Source: Planctomycetota bacterium (lineage in GTDB: Bacteria > Planctomycetota > Planctomycetia > Pirellulales > Pirellulaceae). Taken from it: 60,047 nucleotides of DNA. The stretch lies in assembly GCA_026692845.1 (NCBI GenBank), contig JAPLNM010000038.1, positions 1-60,047 of the forward strand, read 5' to 3'. Under the pieces are notes generated by a model that had not been told where the DNA came from, searched no databases, and was given only the letters and a program-made list of their open reading frames with translations. The first letter of the stretch is position 1, and every line of letters begins with the position of its first letter. Shown piece after piece: positions 42,151-52,746 of this stretch. A program made the position numbers and the translations under genes.

Positions 42151-43554
42151 GTGCGCACGCACGATCGATCTCATAGTTTGACTAGTGAAAAAGGAGTTCT
42201 TGCAAGACTCCTTCTACCCAATGATTTTGTCTCAGACGATCCTTTTGATGAACTCAGGGGGCTGGCAGATACTGCCGGAATCGAGGTCTGTGGCACGATC
42301 TTTCAAAAGCGCGAGCATCCGGATTATTCGACCTACCTGGGTAAAGGTAAGGTCGAGGAACTGGTGAACTTTGTCGAGCATGTCGGGGCCGATGTGGTCT
42401 TGTTCGACAATGACCTGACCCCAGCGCAAACCCGGAATCTCGAAAAATCGCTCGGCACGAAAGTCCTCGACCGATCCGAATTAATCCTGGATATTTTCGC
42501 AACCAACGCCTCAACGCACGAGGCTCGGCTAGCCGTCGAATTGGCACAGTTGGAGTACTCGCTGCCGAGGCTCAAGCGGATGTGGACGCACTTGTCGCGT
42601 CAAACGATGGGTGTTGGGATGCGCGGGCCGGGCGAAAAGCAATTGGAAGTCGACCGTCGCTTGGCCGAGAAGCGGATCCATGAGTTGAAATTGGATTTGT
42701 CCAAGGTCGAGAAGCGCAAGGCCAGAGAGGTCGCCTCGCGCGATGGCACCTTTTGCGTTTCGATCGTCGGCTATACCAACGCCGGCAAGAGCACGCTGAT
42801 GAATGCACTTACCGGTGCAGGAGTCGAAGCGGCCGATAAACTCTTTGCGACTCTCGATACACGAACGCGCCGTTGGATGTTACCGGGTTGGGGACCGATC
42901 TTGCTGAGCGATACCGTTGGATTCATTCGTGATCTGCCTCACCATCTGATTGCGAGCTTTCGCGCGACGCTCGAAGAGGCTAGGCAAGCCGATTTGCTCA
43001 TGCATGTCGCCGACGCGAGCAACCCATCGGTATTCCAGCAGATCTCGTCGGTTTATAAAGTCCTAAAGGATCTCGATATCCAGGAGAAGGACACCCTGCT
43101 GGTGCTCAACAAATGCGATTGCCCGGGTGCTGGCGAACGCATATCGCTGGTCCAAGAGCGCTACCCCAATGCGATCCCCATTTCGGCCATCAGCGGACTT
43201 GGACTCCAGCGTCTGTCGATGGCAGTCAGCGATTCACTGACGTCAAGTTTCGTTGAACTCGAACTTCGATTGTCCATCGGCGACGGCAAAACCATCGCCT
43301 GGCTCGCCACGCATGCCGAGGTCCTCTCGAAGCACTACCAAGACGACTTGTGCTTGGTCCACTGCCGGATGAGTATCGGCTGTGCCGGTAAGCTTGCAGG
43401 AAACGGCATTGACATGCGCGTGCTCAAAGGCACCTTGCCCGAGCCGATCCGGCAAGGATTGCCCAACAACGCGACGTTTATCCCAGCCGAAATCGGGACC
43501 TCGATGCTAGAAGCGTCGATTCCTGGGGTTCCGGTGCGTCCCAAGGTGGGTTAA
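42151..43554 (+). CDS. hflX: GTPase HflX
   Basis: A 467-residue translational GTPase of the HflX family, which splits or rescues stalled ribosomes under stress. The N-terminal HflX domain runs to about residue 195 and contains YLGKGKVEEL, LFDNDLTPAQTRNLE and the glycine-rich MGVGMRGPGEKQLEVDRR. The G domain has G1 GYTNAGKST (about 207-215), G2 region FATLDTRTR, G3 DTVGFI and G4 NKCD. A C-terminal domain of about 100 residues follows. GTG 42151 is chosen since GGGAG lies 12 nt upstream and the promoter's expected start site rules out the earliest TTG at 42010; GTG 42064 is less likely. Confidence 0.9.
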   Translation: MRTHDRSHSLTSEKGVLARLLLPNDFVSDDPFDELRGLADTAGIEVCGTIFQKREHPDYSTYLGKGKVEELVNFVEHVGADVVLFDNDLTPAQTRNLEKSLGTKVLDRSELILDIFATNASTHEARLAVELAQLEYSLPRLKRMWTHLSRQTMGVGMRGPGEKQLEVDRRLAEKRIHELKLDLSKVEKRKAREVASRDGTFCVSIVGYTNAGKSTLMNALTGAGVEAADKLFATLDTRTRRWMLPGWGPILLSDTVGFIRDLPHHLIASFRATLEEARQADLLMHVADASNPSVFQQISSVYKVLKDLDIQEKDTLLVLNKCDCPGAGERISLVQERYPNAIPISAISGLGLQRLSMAVSDSLTSSFVELELRLSIGDGKTIAWLATHAEVLSKHYQDDLCLVHCRMSIGCAGKLAGNGIDMRVLKGTLPEPIRQGLPNNATFIPAEIGTSMLEASIPGVPVRPKVG

Positions 43555-43556
43555 GG

Positions 43557-44363
43557 GTGGCTAGGCGACGACTTCAGGGTCTCCGCGTGCTGCTGACGGG
43601 AGCCTCGAGCGGCATCGGATTTTGCATGGCCAAGCAACTGACGCTCGCCGGAGCACAGGTCTTGGTCACGGCGCGTCGAAAAGATCGCTTGGACAGACTG
43701 ATTCTCCAAACGCGCGATCAGCATGGAACCCTCCAGGCGATCGCAGGGGATCTGACCTGTGCGGCCCATCGACAACGACTTGCAAATTGGTGTCAGGACA
43801 ACTGGCACGGCTTGGATGTACTTGTCAACAACGCCGGTGCCGGCGCGATCGGCCCGTTTGAACAAGCCGACGTCGATCGATTAAGGAAAGTCATGGAGAT
43901 CGACTTTTTCGCTCCGGCAGAGTTAACTCGCCTGTGTATTCCGCTGCTTAAGCAGGGCACACGGCCAGCAATCTTGAACATCGGATCGGTCTTAGCCCAT
44001 CGCGCCGTTCCGAACAAAAGCGAGTATTGTGCCGCGAAGTTCGCGCTTAGGGGTTGGGCCGAGTCGATCCGCGTCGAGTTATCTCCGCTGGGGATCGAGG
44101 TTCTGATGGTCTCGCCAAGCACGACCCGTTCGGAGTTTTTCGATGCGTTGGTCGACACCCACCCCGATACCAAAAGTCGCTCGGCTGGAAGCATGTCCCC
44201 CCAGCGCGTAGCCGAACTTGCCCTCAAGGCCTTGGTCCACTCCAAGCGCGATATGGTCCTGAGCCTCGGAGGCAAAGCCTTGGTCGCCATGGGCCGTTGG
44301 TTCCCGCGCATGACCGACCGATTCTTGGCCTCGACGGTCAAAACACGCAACGATTCTAATTGA
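43557..44363 (+). CDS. Short-chain dehydrogenase/reductase
   Basis: A 268-residue classical SDR. The cofactor loop is TGASSGIGF (TGxxxGIG) near residue 14. NNAGAGAIGPF follows the central strand, and the catalytic set is S (NIGSVLAHR), Y and K in SEYCAAKFAL (YxxxK). The arginine-rich VTARRKDRLD after the first strand suggests NADP preference. The end, GGKALVAMGRWFPRMTDRFL, is basic and may touch the membrane. GTG start 3 nt after hflX, so the two form an operon. Substrate unknown. Confidence 0.88.
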   Translation: MARRRLQGLRVLLTGASSGIGFCMAKQLTLAGAQVLVTARRKDRLDRLILQTRDQHGTLQAIAGDLTCAAHRQRLANWCQDNWHGLDVLVNNAGAGAIGPFEQADVDRLRKVMEIDFFAPAELTRLCIPLLKQGTRPAILNIGSVLAHRAVPNKSEYCAAKFALRGWAESIRVELSPLGIEVLMVSPSTTRSEFFDALVDTHPDTKSRSAGSMSPQRVAELALKALVHSKRDMVLSLGGKALVAMGRWFPRMTDRFLASTVKTRNDSN

Positions 44364-44423
44364 GCCATTTTTCAGATTGAGCCATTTAAACCGGACGATT
44401 CAAACGCAATGACCTTCGGTGGA

Positions 44424-45596
44424 TTACAGACGGCCTCTCCAGGCTGTCTTTAGTCGCAGGACTTGGCGCACCAGGGCGGTCCATTGCAGGATCACAAACC
44501 ACAGAACGCTCCATGGGTGCAAGAGCGCACCGAGCATCGACTGACCAAACCGCTTCTGAGCTAGCAGTCTAGGGGCCCAACCAAGCAGGGTCGCAATCCC
44601 TAGAACGATCAGCGTCGCAAGAGGCAACCCACTCGACGGCAACCCAATCCTTAGGGAACCATCGACGCACCGGACCAATTGCCACAGAAACAAGCAGATC
44701 GGTAGGACCGAACCACCGAGCAATAGAATGGTGAACGGAACGATCAGTTTGGGATTGGCGATCCCCTCGGTAGCATTCTTCAGGAGACCTTGATGCACCT
44801 GATGCATGTTTTGGTACATACGGCATGTTGCTAGATCGGATGCGTCGAACAGGTCGGTTTTAAGGCCAGCTAGTCTAAAGGCCCGTGGAAGCTTGATCCC
44901 GTCATGACGCGACTGGGCAATCGCGCGGTGGCCACCGGCCTGCATATACTCGGACTTCTTGGCTAGAAACAGTTGCCCGCAACCGGCTGCAAAGCCCGGA
45001 TCGGTCGAGTTTCGCATACGATCGATCGGTAGGAATCCAAGCAGGATATAGTGCATCATCGGGATCAATAGCTTTTCGGCAAAGGTACCGGTTTCTTGGA
45101 ACGGAAAGCCGCTGATCAAGGGGGCTTGTCGGTACTCTTGTTCGGCAAGAATGCGTGTTAACGCCTCGGACGAAAGCCGCACATCGGCATCGAGAAACAA
45201 TAGTCGGTCGTATTGAGCCAACTGCGCCAATTGCCAGCAAGCGTTTTGCTTGCCATTCCAGCCCGGGGCAAGCCCCTGCGAGCGGTGCAATTGGATCGAT
45301 GGAAAACGCTCCGATTTCGATTCGACAATCGCAGCCGTTGCATCCTCCGACGCATCGTCGAGGACCAGCACCTCGAAGTGTCGGTGGGTGCTTTCGATCA
45401 AGCGATCGAGGGCAGCGTTAATGCTCGATTCCTCATTGCGAGCCGGTATCAAAACGCTCACAGGAAGACTGCTGGCTTGCTCCAACAACGACGGATCGCT
45501 GCAAGCCCGCTGGAAGTCTTGAAGGTTCTTTAGGAACATCGCAAGTGGCAAAGACGCCAAGGCCAGCACGATGCATGCAGTGACAAAAAACGCCAT
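44424..45596 (-). CDS. Family 2 glycosyltransferase, membrane-bound
   Basis: A 390-residue GT-A enzyme. An N-terminal membrane helix (about 2-22) precedes the catalytic domain: VSVLIPARNEESSI, EVLVLDDASEDAT, GWNGKQNACW and the metal-binding FLDADVRL. Two or three hydrophobic helices (about 280-370) form the C-terminal membrane part. The plan resembles HpnB- and CrtQ-type glycosyltransferases that act on hopanoid or carotenoid lipids, so a lipid acceptor is plausible but unproven. ATG 45596 has GAGG 8 nt upstream; the longer frame to 45701 lacks support. Confidence 0.85.
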   Translation of the reverse strand: MAFFVTACIVLALASLPLAMFLKNLQDFQRACSDPSLLEQASSLPVSVLIPARNEESSINAALDRLIESTHRHFEVLVLDDASEDATAAIVESKSERFPSIQLHRSQGLAPGWNGKQNACWQLAQLAQYDRLLFLDADVRLSSEALTRILAEQEYRQAPLISGFPFQETGTFAEKLLIPMMHYILLGFLPIDRMRNSTDPGFAAGCGQLFLAKKSEYMQAGGHRAIAQSRHDGIKLPRAFRLAGLKTDLFDASDLATCRMYQNMHQVHQGLLKNATEGIANPKLIVPFTILLLGGSVLPICLFLWQLVRCVDGSLRIGLPSSGLPLATLIVLGIATLLGWAPRLLAQKRFGQSMLGALLHPWSVLWFVILQWTALVRQVLRLKTAWRGRL

Positions 45597-45886
45597 CGAC
45601 TCAACCTCATCCTTCCCAATGCGGATCTTACAAGTTGCATAATACCCAGTTCCAACAAAGCTCGCAAAAACCCTACCCCACGGCTCTGGCACCGAGCTCA
45701 ATTTTGATTCGAGCCGATAGGCTTCGAGCAGTTGAGTAGTATCCCTCGTTTTTCGTTTTTGTGAGGCACTATTGACAATTTATCGGATACAGTCCGTTTA
45801 CGATTCCACCCGGGGGGTCATGAAACGCGATTGATTTGGTCAGATTCAAACCCAAATATGTCCCTTACTCTCCCAGACTTCTCCTC

Positions 45887-47362
45887 ATGCACCGAAACTG
45901 CATTTGCTCTTGCGGAACTCAAATCCGACGACCGCTCTTGCGATTCAAGCGGGGTATCAAGTGCCCAAACTGCGGCGAGCTGGTCACTTTTAAAGAACAA
46001 GCCGATCCTTCCGAAGCGGATCTAGACTTTCCGCCAAAAACCGAATTCCCGAATCGACCAGTCTTAGGACAAAAACCCAACTTTGGCGGTCCGAGACGAC
46101 GAATCCCTTCATTCGTTTGGATTTTCAGCCTTGTATCGATTCTTCTTGTGCTCTTTGCGATTGGATCGGCTCGGTGGTTCGTGGCCCCTTCGAGCGACGT
46201 GTCGGAAACGACGCCGGCGGTTGCTTTTGATTGGTCCAAGGAATCGAAATGGGACACAGAAATCGACCCATTCAACGGAACGTTTTCCGGCTCTCGGATC
46301 GCCAAGGAATTCACAACCGCAGCTTGTGCAAGCCAGTACGATTCGATCGAGCCACTTTTCGATTTAGATCCCATGGTCGATAAAATCCTCCTGGGAAACA
46401 AATCACGAGAGTCCTCGCGTTCCAATTCGACGGGATCTCTTTCAGAGCAACTGCGAATTTTGATCCTGTGTTTCCTCGAAAATTCGAAATGGATCACCTC
46501 AGGGTACCACGACTGGAGAACCATCGGCTTGGTAACCCAGGAAGACCGTACGGCGGTCTTGATAAGGTACTACCGCGAAACCGCAACGCCAATCGACCTG
46601 CTCGACTCCGAAGACATCCTTTTGCCTTTGACCAAAATGGTCACCTTCGACAACTTCAAGATCCACTGCAGCGACTTGTTCAAAACCAAAATCTCCGAGC
46701 GAACGAGCGATCGAAAAATCCAAGGCTACGTGCATTCGACTTTCTATGCAGACAAGAAGTTTGGATACGTCATCCTGATGCTCTCTGGCCCGGGACCGAA
46801 TAAGGAAATCGAAGATCTCTTCGACTTCCAAGTCCAACGCCCTCTGAGCCAATTGTGCTCGGTTTGGACCGGATTTTCCGACACAAATTCCGATCAACTA
46901 ACCGTCGATAGCGCCCTGCTGCCGGGTCCCTCGGATACGGACTTGAGTGCCATTCAGGAATGGCTCAAGCTCCGTAACGATAGTCTCAGTACGCTCGAAC
47001 CCACAGCGATCCGTAATTCGCTGAACAGGTTGTATGCACAAACCAAAGATCCGTTGATGCTCGACCTTCTGGGCCGCTTAGAGTCCGACCTGGGCAATCG
47101 TGACTTGGCCTTGGAACAATTTCGCAAAGCCGAACAAGGCCGATTTGAATCGCTTGCATCCCACCGCGCATTGATCCTCCATGCGATCGAGTCGCAGGAC
47201 CAAGAGCAACTCATCGAAAGACTTAGCCAACTCCACAGTTATTGGCATGTCAAACTCACCGGTTTGGATGCAGAAGAAGATCGCAAGCGATTCTTCAAAT
47301 TCCAAGGCTACTGGAGACGCGGCGAAGGACTCTCAAGACCAAGCACTCCAGGGTCCCTCTAG
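45887..47362 (+). CDS. Zinc-ribbon membrane protein of unknown function
   Basis: A 491-residue protein. The first residues (MHRNCICSCGTQIRRP and, further on, IKCPNCGELV) hold a CxC-CPNC zinc ribbon of the kind seen at the start of many planctomycete proteins. A single membrane span lies at about 75-98 (FVWIFSLVSILLVLFAIGSA). The remaining 390 residues are a soluble domain, with a helical, TPR-like end (about 395-470). ATG 45887 is taken as start; a TTG at 45836 is possible. A TTGACA box at 45772-45777 lies upstream but without a convincing -10 box. Its end overlaps the convergent 1,400-aa gene by 4 nt. Confidence 0.7.
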   Translation: MHRNCICSCGTQIRRPLLRFKRGIKCPNCGELVTFKEQADPSEADLDFPPKTEFPNRPVLGQKPNFGGPRRRIPSFVWIFSLVSILLVLFAIGSARWFVAPSSDVSETTPAVAFDWSKESKWDTEIDPFNGTFSGSRIAKEFTTAACASQYDSIEPLFDLDPMVDKILLGNKSRESSRSNSTGSLSEQLRILILCFLENSKWITSGYHDWRTIGLVTQEDRTAVLIRYYRETATPIDLLDSEDILLPLTKMVTFDNFKIHCSDLFKTKISERTSDRKIQGYVHSTFYADKKFGYVILMLSGPGPNKEIEDLFDFQVQRPLSQLCSVWTGFSDTNSDQLTVDSALLPGPSDTDLSAIQEWLKLRNDSLSTLEPTAIRNSLNRLYAQTKDPLMLDLLGRLESDLGNRDLALEQFRKAEQGRFESLASHRALILHAIESQDQEQLIERLSQLHSYWHVKLTGLDAEEDRKRFFKFQGYWRRGEGLSRPSTPGSL

Positions 47363-50300
47363 TTCCCTTCCTGGCGATCTCGGTTGGCCAACAACTGGGA
47401 ATAAATCCTAACCCGTGCAAGGCTCTTGAGCGGTACGGCACGGTCGAGCCGATTGGAGGATAACGAATTTTGATCCTGGTCCAAAACTCGATCCACCTCC
47501 TCCTGGAGCACCATCAACCAAGCGGGGACTTCGAGTCCCACTCCCGTAGGCTCTCGCATCATTAGATGAAGTTCCTGGACAAGCAGATCAAAGGCCCGGC
47601 TCTGCTGCAACTCGCTGCTTCGCAGCTGACGCATTGCTGGCCGGATCAACGCTCGCATCCGATCGATCGTCATGGGCTTGAGAAACCGCTCGTTGAGCCG
47701 GTCGGCCACCGAGGGCATCATCATGGCGTAAGTTTTTTGCAACTTGGCAAGTTTCTCTAAGAAGCTTTCCGATTCGTGGGCGACCCGTTCGTACATCGCT
47801 CGTCGCCATTGCATCGCCGAACTATGGCAGCCGGCATGAACCAGAACCTCATGGGCCCAAAAAACCGGCTTGAGATTCCAACTGATCCGATCGTATCGGA
47901 CCCTGAGCCTCAGGAAATCCAGGAACATGTAGAGCATCTCGCCACGGTCCGATTGGGTCGTGGTGGTGTTGTAGTCCTTGTACTCGGCGTAATGGTCGAT
48001 AATCGCTTCAAAGACCACCGCCAAATGCTCGCGAGCTTGATCAAAACCGATCTGCCCAGCTTCGATCGCCTCGAGGACCGGCTCGATCTCCGGACTGTCT
48101 CGGTTGACCATCGCTTGGTTGAGCCAATTGCCAACCCCCTGGTGCAAGATCGCTCGCACATGGGGCAAGCTCAAAAAGACCTGCGTGAAAAGCCCATGCC
48201 CGTACTTCTGGATGAACTCCGAAAGCGGACCCCATCGCTTCGGATTGTCGACCGACTCTAAAACGCTCAGTCGAAGCGTTCGGGAATGGGAAAGCCAATG
48301 CCCTAAAAGGCCCTCGGTAAGCCGCTCCAAAAGCGGTACGAGCGAATCGGTTTTGGGCTCAGGCAAATTCCGATCGACCAACTCGTCGAGCTCGATCGAC
48401 TTCAAGTCGTCAAGCGGATCCTTCTGAGGATCGCTCGGACAGTCCCGGATCTTTTTGACCTTCTTCAATCCATACGGATTGCCTGACCATCCGAAAGAGT
48501 TCCGAACCACGCACCGGACCATCGCCTTAAAGGCGATTTGGAACAGGTCGTCAAACTCCGTGACGGCTCCATCACCGACATGGTTTTGGATCTCCATCCT
48601 CCTAGCCATCGCAATCAATTCAGCAGCGAACAGATAGAAGCCTTGGCGAGGCAACCAAGTCAATAAATGCGTCAATGTCCGTCGCCTGGATCTTGTAAAG
48701 ACGATCTGCTTGGGATCCCCGCCTTTTGCCAAGGAAACATAGAGCAGTGGCTGCTCACCGATGGCTTCCAAGTATCTCTTGAAGCTCTCCTCGACCCGGC
48801 CGCGTCGCTCTGCCATCAGATGACCGTACAGCTCGATCGCACATCGATCGTCAAGCGAAATCGATTCGAGACTCTGTGGCCACGCTTGGGTCGTGTTGTC
48901 CTTGATCTCCTCGGCACTCTGAAAAAACGCGAATTGAACTCCAAGCAGCATACGGCAGGCATCCGAGGTCTCGACGGCCGTTGCGATGATCTTCTCGATA
49001 AGCGATTCCTTGGCTACTCTCTGACGATCGTAGCGGGTCATCGAGTCTGCATCGGTTCCCCCCGTCGATACCAAGTGACTGCGGATTTGATCGAGCAGCC
49101 GCATAAGCCCCTCGCGTTGCGATACGCTCGAGCTGATCCAACCGCCAAAGGCTTCTTTCATCCGGGCTCGGTGCGGCAAGGCCTTGCTCGGTCCACGTAC
49201 CTTGCTGAGCCAAGCTCCCGACTCGGCCAACTGTTTCCACATGTGTGCAAGGCCGCTGAGAAACAGCAGATGCTCCCCGATCCGCTTCGACTCGGCGATG
49301 AACTCCTCGTCGGATCCAGTATCGTTCTGGTAGACCGGACCATCGACGCCATCGTCGGTCGTGTCGCTGTAGATGAAGCCGTCATAAGCCGCACCGAAGG
49401 GATGCTCTTTGGGATCGTCGTCGAGATTCGATTCCAAGACCGTGTCGCGCGACGATCCGTTGCGCGGACCTTTGAGCAACTTAAAACTCGGGGTCTGCCA
49501 AAACTCCTCTCCGTTGGACTCTAAATACCCAAAGAACTTCTCGATCGAACTCCATGTCTCGATCGCATTGGTGCTCGATCGACGCGCCGGATCGAGCAAG
49601 CATTCCATCCATCGCCTTGCAAAGTCCGAATAAGCGATCGAGCCGCTGGAAATACCCACGCGAGGAACCTGGCCGAGCCAATGGATCAACAAGGCCCTTG
49701 AACCGACAAAGTCCTGACGATCTAAAAGCGCCTCGATGACCAACGCATACGCCTTGGGCGAATCAAAGATTTCGGCATGGGGAGTCCAGAATCGAAGATC
49801 CCCGGCCGCTGCGCCTCCACGATGCCAAAGCCGCAGTGCTCGCGCGACATGCTGCGAGGATTCCAAAGCCACCTGCGGATCCGTCGCATGCACTTCGGCG
49901 ACCTCGTAAGCCGCATACTGTCGCCACCACTGGGATAACTTGCGAAACTGCCCCTCGGTCTGATTGCACAATTCCTCCATGTCGCGGGCAGCCGCCTCAC
50001 GCCAAATCCGAGATAGCAATCCAAAACTCATCTCCATGATCTCGACAAGCTCGTGCGCTCGGTCGTCGGGGACCGTTGCATCGCTGGTGCTGAAACGGTT
50101 GAAGTTCCCGCCAAAACCCAAAATATTCCACGGATCGACCAAGGCCCCGCAGGCGATCCCACGCAGCACCAAATCCTCGATCTGCTCGGGAATCTCCGCG
50201 GCTTGCTCGAGTTGGCCCCGCCTCAATAGCTGATTGCCTATCGTCAACAAACAGTCGATTCGGCAAAGGATTCGAGCCGAGGGAACCTGCACATCGTCTG

Positions 50301-51561
50301 CCTCCTCCTTGGCCGCATTGGCACTGCCCATCCTTGCAAAAATGCGAGCCACCTGAATCCTCTCGACCTGGGCTGCTCGCAAGCGACCGAGCGTCGTGTT
50401 GAGCTCCTGCCTAGCTCCCCCCAAAGGCTGCCTGCGAATCTTCGCCTCAGCCTCTAGCCGCACCGCATGCGACCCTCGCAAACGTGGTAAGTACTCGATG
50501 TAAAAGGCATCCCTATAAGCCGCTACGTGACTGAGCATCTGCATGATCGTCGTCGTCGATGCAATGCTGTTTGGCGTAGCTCCGCAAATCCCCGAAGCCA
50601 TCAGGATCGTGCCAGCCAAAACCGCTGCTGCCTCCGTGAGCAACTCATCAGGCGACAATTCCCCCCCATTTCGAACCCGGGCCATCAACGCGTCGACCGT
50701 GACCTGCTGCAATACAAAACGGCGGTAGTATCCCGACGCATCAAGCAAATTCGGATCCCATTGACCAAAATAATAATTCGGTCGCGTATTGACCGGATGG
50801 TCAAAATCATACGCTCTGGGATCCAAGGCCACCTCGTCGAGTCGATTCAGATCGAATTGCGCAGCACTCAATATCCATTCCGACGTCTGACTCAAAACCC
50901 GTAATGTCCGCTCGATCAACTCGTAATAAGGCCCATGGGCAACTCCCACTCCCCGAATGAAAAGCGGTATAGGCCGAAGCCACTCGTGCTCATAGGGCTC
51001 CAAGTCATGGCCCTCGAGCGTTGCAACCGGCCGATATCCCACATAGTCGTTGAGCTCCCCGATCGCTCCGGCGACAATCCGGTCCAACTGATCCCAAGGA
51101 CCACCCTGCTTGAGCGTCGCCTCGATGGCCCGACCCAAGAACAAACTGTTGAAGATCCCCTGGGGCTCCTGATGGAAAAGCAGATCGCTATGAAAGTCCA
51201 AGTAGTCTGGGAGCAACGATCGCCATACCAACTCGATGACTCGCGAAGCTTGCTCGCTTTGCGCAAATGCCGGATTCGATCGCCTCAAGGTCTCCAACTG
51301 CTCGACAAGCCACTGCTGGATCTTCAACCATGCCGGCAATCCCGCAAAAACCGACCGGTCGCCACCATCGAGCGCAAGCAAATAAAGACGGTTCAAGGCC
51401 GAGAGGAACTTCAAATCGGTCTTGCCCGAGGAGAAGTTTAAATAGCCAAGGACCTGATTCAAATCCTCGATGCGCTCGGATTCCATGAGCCCTACCTCGG
51501 GACGGTCCCCCACCGGTGCGTGTTCGTCTGGTTCTTTCCCATTTGGCGTCTGACTACTCAC
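47359..51561 (-). CDS. Very large cytoplasmic protein of unknown function
   Basis: A 1,400-residue protein, MSSQTPNGKEPDEHAPVGDR onward, without signal peptide, membrane segment, Walker motif or zinc site. It is helix-rich throughout with many acidic residues and tryptophans, and looks like a set of alpha-solenoid stretches (for example RIDCLLTIGNQLLRRGQLEQ). No domain is recognised. The coding is clear from its length and its normal amino-acid mix. It is transcribed alone. Such giant orphan proteins are usual in planctomycetes; a scaffold or structural role is only a guess. Confidence 0.8.
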   Translation of the reverse strand: MSSQTPNGKEPDEHAPVGDRPEVGLMESERIEDLNQVLGYLNFSSGKTDLKFLSALNRLYLLALDGGDRSVFAGLPAWLKIQQWLVEQLETLRRSNPAFAQSEQASRVIELVWRSLLPDYLDFHSDLLFHQEPQGIFNSLFLGRAIEATLKQGGPWDQLDRIVAGAIGELNDYVGYRPVATLEGHDLEPYEHEWLRPIPLFIRGVGVAHGPYYELIERTLRVLSQTSEWILSAAQFDLNRLDEVALDPRAYDFDHPVNTRPNYYFGQWDPNLLDASGYYRRFVLQQVTVDALMARVRNGGELSPDELLTEAAAVLAGTILMASGICGATPNSIASTTTIMQMLSHVAAYRDAFYIEYLPRLRGSHAVRLEAEAKIRRQPLGGARQELNTTLGRLRAAQVERIQVARIFARMGSANAAKEEADDVQVPSARILCRIDCLLTIGNQLLRRGQLEQAAEIPEQIEDLVLRGIACGALVDPWNILGFGGNFNRFSTSDATVPDDRAHELVEIMEMSFGLLSRIWREAAARDMEELCNQTEGQFRKLSQWWRQYAAYEVAEVHATDPQVALESSQHVARALRLWHRGGAAAGDLRFWTPHAEIFDSPKAYALVIEALLDRQDFVGSRALLIHWLGQVPRVGISSGSIAYSDFARRWMECLLDPARRSSTNAIETWSSIEKFFGYLESNGEEFWQTPSFKLLKGPRNGSSRDTVLESNLDDDPKEHPFGAAYDGFIYSDTTDDGVDGPVYQNDTGSDEEFIAESKRIGEHLLFLSGLAHMWKQLAESGAWLSKVRGPSKALPHRARMKEAFGGWISSSVSQREGLMRLLDQIRSHLVSTGGTDADSMTRYDRQRVAKESLIEKIIATAVETSDACRMLLGVQFAFFQSAEEIKDNTTQAWPQSLESISLDDRCAIELYGHLMAERRGRVEESFKRYLEAIGEQPLLYVSLAKGGDPKQIVFTRSRRRTLTHLLTWLPRQGFYLFAAELIAMARRMEIQNHVGDGAVTEFDDLFQIAFKAMVRCVVRNSFGWSGNPYGLKKVKKIRDCPSDPQKDPLDDLKSIELDELVDRNLPEPKTDSLVPLLERLTEGLLGHWLSHSRTLRLSVLESVDNPKRWGPLSEFIQKYGHGLFTQVFLSLPHVRAILHQGVGNWLNQAMVNRDSPEIEPVLEAIEAGQIGFDQAREHLAVVFEAIIDHYAEYKDYNTTTTQSDRGEMLYMFLDFLRLRVRYDRISWNLKPVFWAHEVLVHAGCHSSAMQWRRAMYERVAHESESFLEKLAKLQKTYAMMMPSVADRLNERFLKPMTIDRMRALIRPAMRQLRSSELQQSRAFDLLVQELHLMMREPTGVGLEVPAWLMVLQEEVDRVLDQDQNSLSSNRLDRAVPLKSLARVRIYSQLLANRDRQEGN

Positions 51562-51722
51562 CGGTCCCCCCGGTCTTTACGACCTGGATTTTCCGTCTTG
51601 ACTCTTTAGATCTGAAGCGTTGATCCAATGGCAATCAATGTAGATCCGAGGGGAAATTCACGGAAGTGGTTTTTTCGTTCCCCCCGGAGATAAAGAAGCA
51701 AGATTTCCCCCGAGCAAACCAA

Positions 51723-51752
51723 CAAAAAAGCGGACTCCGATCCGGAATCCGC
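51723..51752 (-). terminator. Rho-independent terminator of the DPFG-repeat protein gene
   Basis: On the minus strand the arms GCGGATTCCG and CGGAGTCCGC (one mismatch) form a hairpin followed by CTTTTTTG. It lies 80 nt after the stop codon at 51832. Confidence 0.7.
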
Positions 51753-51831
51753 CTGTGAATTGACGGTGTTTTGTAGGTCAGCTGGCAAGAACCCGCCCTG
51801 CGAAACTGGTTCGAGAAACTGGTTCGGGGAA

Positions 51832-52542
51832 CTAGTTGCCGAACGGATCGTCCGAGGCCGGTGGGGCGTTGGGCTTGGCACTGCCACCGAACGGATCGTC
51901 CGAAGCCGGTGCTGGGTTACCCGGTGCTGGATTACTCGCTGGCGGTGCGTCGCCGAATGGATCGTTCGTTGCCGGTGCTGGTGCGACTCGCTCAGGCATC
52001 GGCCTGGCTTGCCCCTTGTTGAAATCTGCTCCGTCTCTGAACGGATCGTTGATCGATGGAACGGGTCGCGGAGGTGCATCCGAAGGCGATCCTGGATTGA
52101 GCTCCCCGTTTCGAATCCCTTGCTCATAGCGCAACCGTTGCATTTCAAGGTACTTGCCCCGCGATGCCAAACGTGCCTTGCGTCGAATCGCTTCGATCTG
52201 GCAACGGACCGGACCCTGGATCCGCTCCAATGCCTTCCCGACGTTCACAACGCGCTTGCCGTCGATCTCCATCTGCGCGGCTTGCTCAAAGTCCGACTGG
52301 CCCGCCTCGGGATCTCCCGATACGGCCGCGTCGCAAAGTCCTCGGAAGTAAAACGCTCGCGGATCCTGACTCCCCGATGCGATCGCATCGTTGAGCCACT
52401 GCTGTGCGGTGGCCGCATCGCCGCGGAAATAAGCATGCACGGCATGCCCATAGACATCGTCAAGTGGGTCTTGAGCCCAAACGGGAATCGAAACAAACGC
52501 TGCGAGCACCAGCGCGCACAGGCAAGAGAATCTCAGATGCAT
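51832..52542 (-). CDS. Exported TPR-like protein with C-terminal DPFG repeats
   Basis: A 236-residue protein with a clear signal peptide (MHLRFSCLCALVLAAFVSIPVWAQ, given as MHLRFSCLCALVLAAF and SIPVWAQ, cut after residue 24). Residues about 25-105 are TPR-like (YGHAVHAYFRGDAATAQQWL). The last 90 residues are proline-rich with short repeats of the type NDPF or DDPFG (INDPFRDG, TNDPFGDA, SDDPFGGS, SDDPFGN). Such repeats occur in secreted planctomycete proteins and may mediate binding. Function unknown. Confidence 0.8.
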   Translation of the reverse strand: MHLRFSCLCALVLAAFVSIPVWAQDPLDDVYGHAVHAYFRGDAATAQQWLNDAIASGSQDPRAFYFRGLCDAAVSGDPEAGQSDFEQAAQMEIDGKRVVNVGKALERIQGPVRCQIEAIRRKARLASRGKYLEMQRLRYEQGIRNGELNPGSPSDAPPRPVPSINDPFRDGADFNKGQARPMPERVAPAPATNDPFGDAPPASNPAPGNPAPASDDPFGGSAKPNAPPASDDPFGN

Positions 52543-52746
52543 ATCAAAGCTACCTAAGGTGATTACGACCTACGACAGTTACATGGAAACAACAACGTAA
52601 TCCTAATTCCTTATCCAGACCGTGCAAACTATTTGCGGTTTTCCACTAGAATTGACCCCACTGGTCGCCGTAATAGTGCCGGTTGTAACGAATACCCAGT
52701 TGTGTCGAACTTGCCGCCCCCCCCGCTTTGACTGCACTCGAAGACT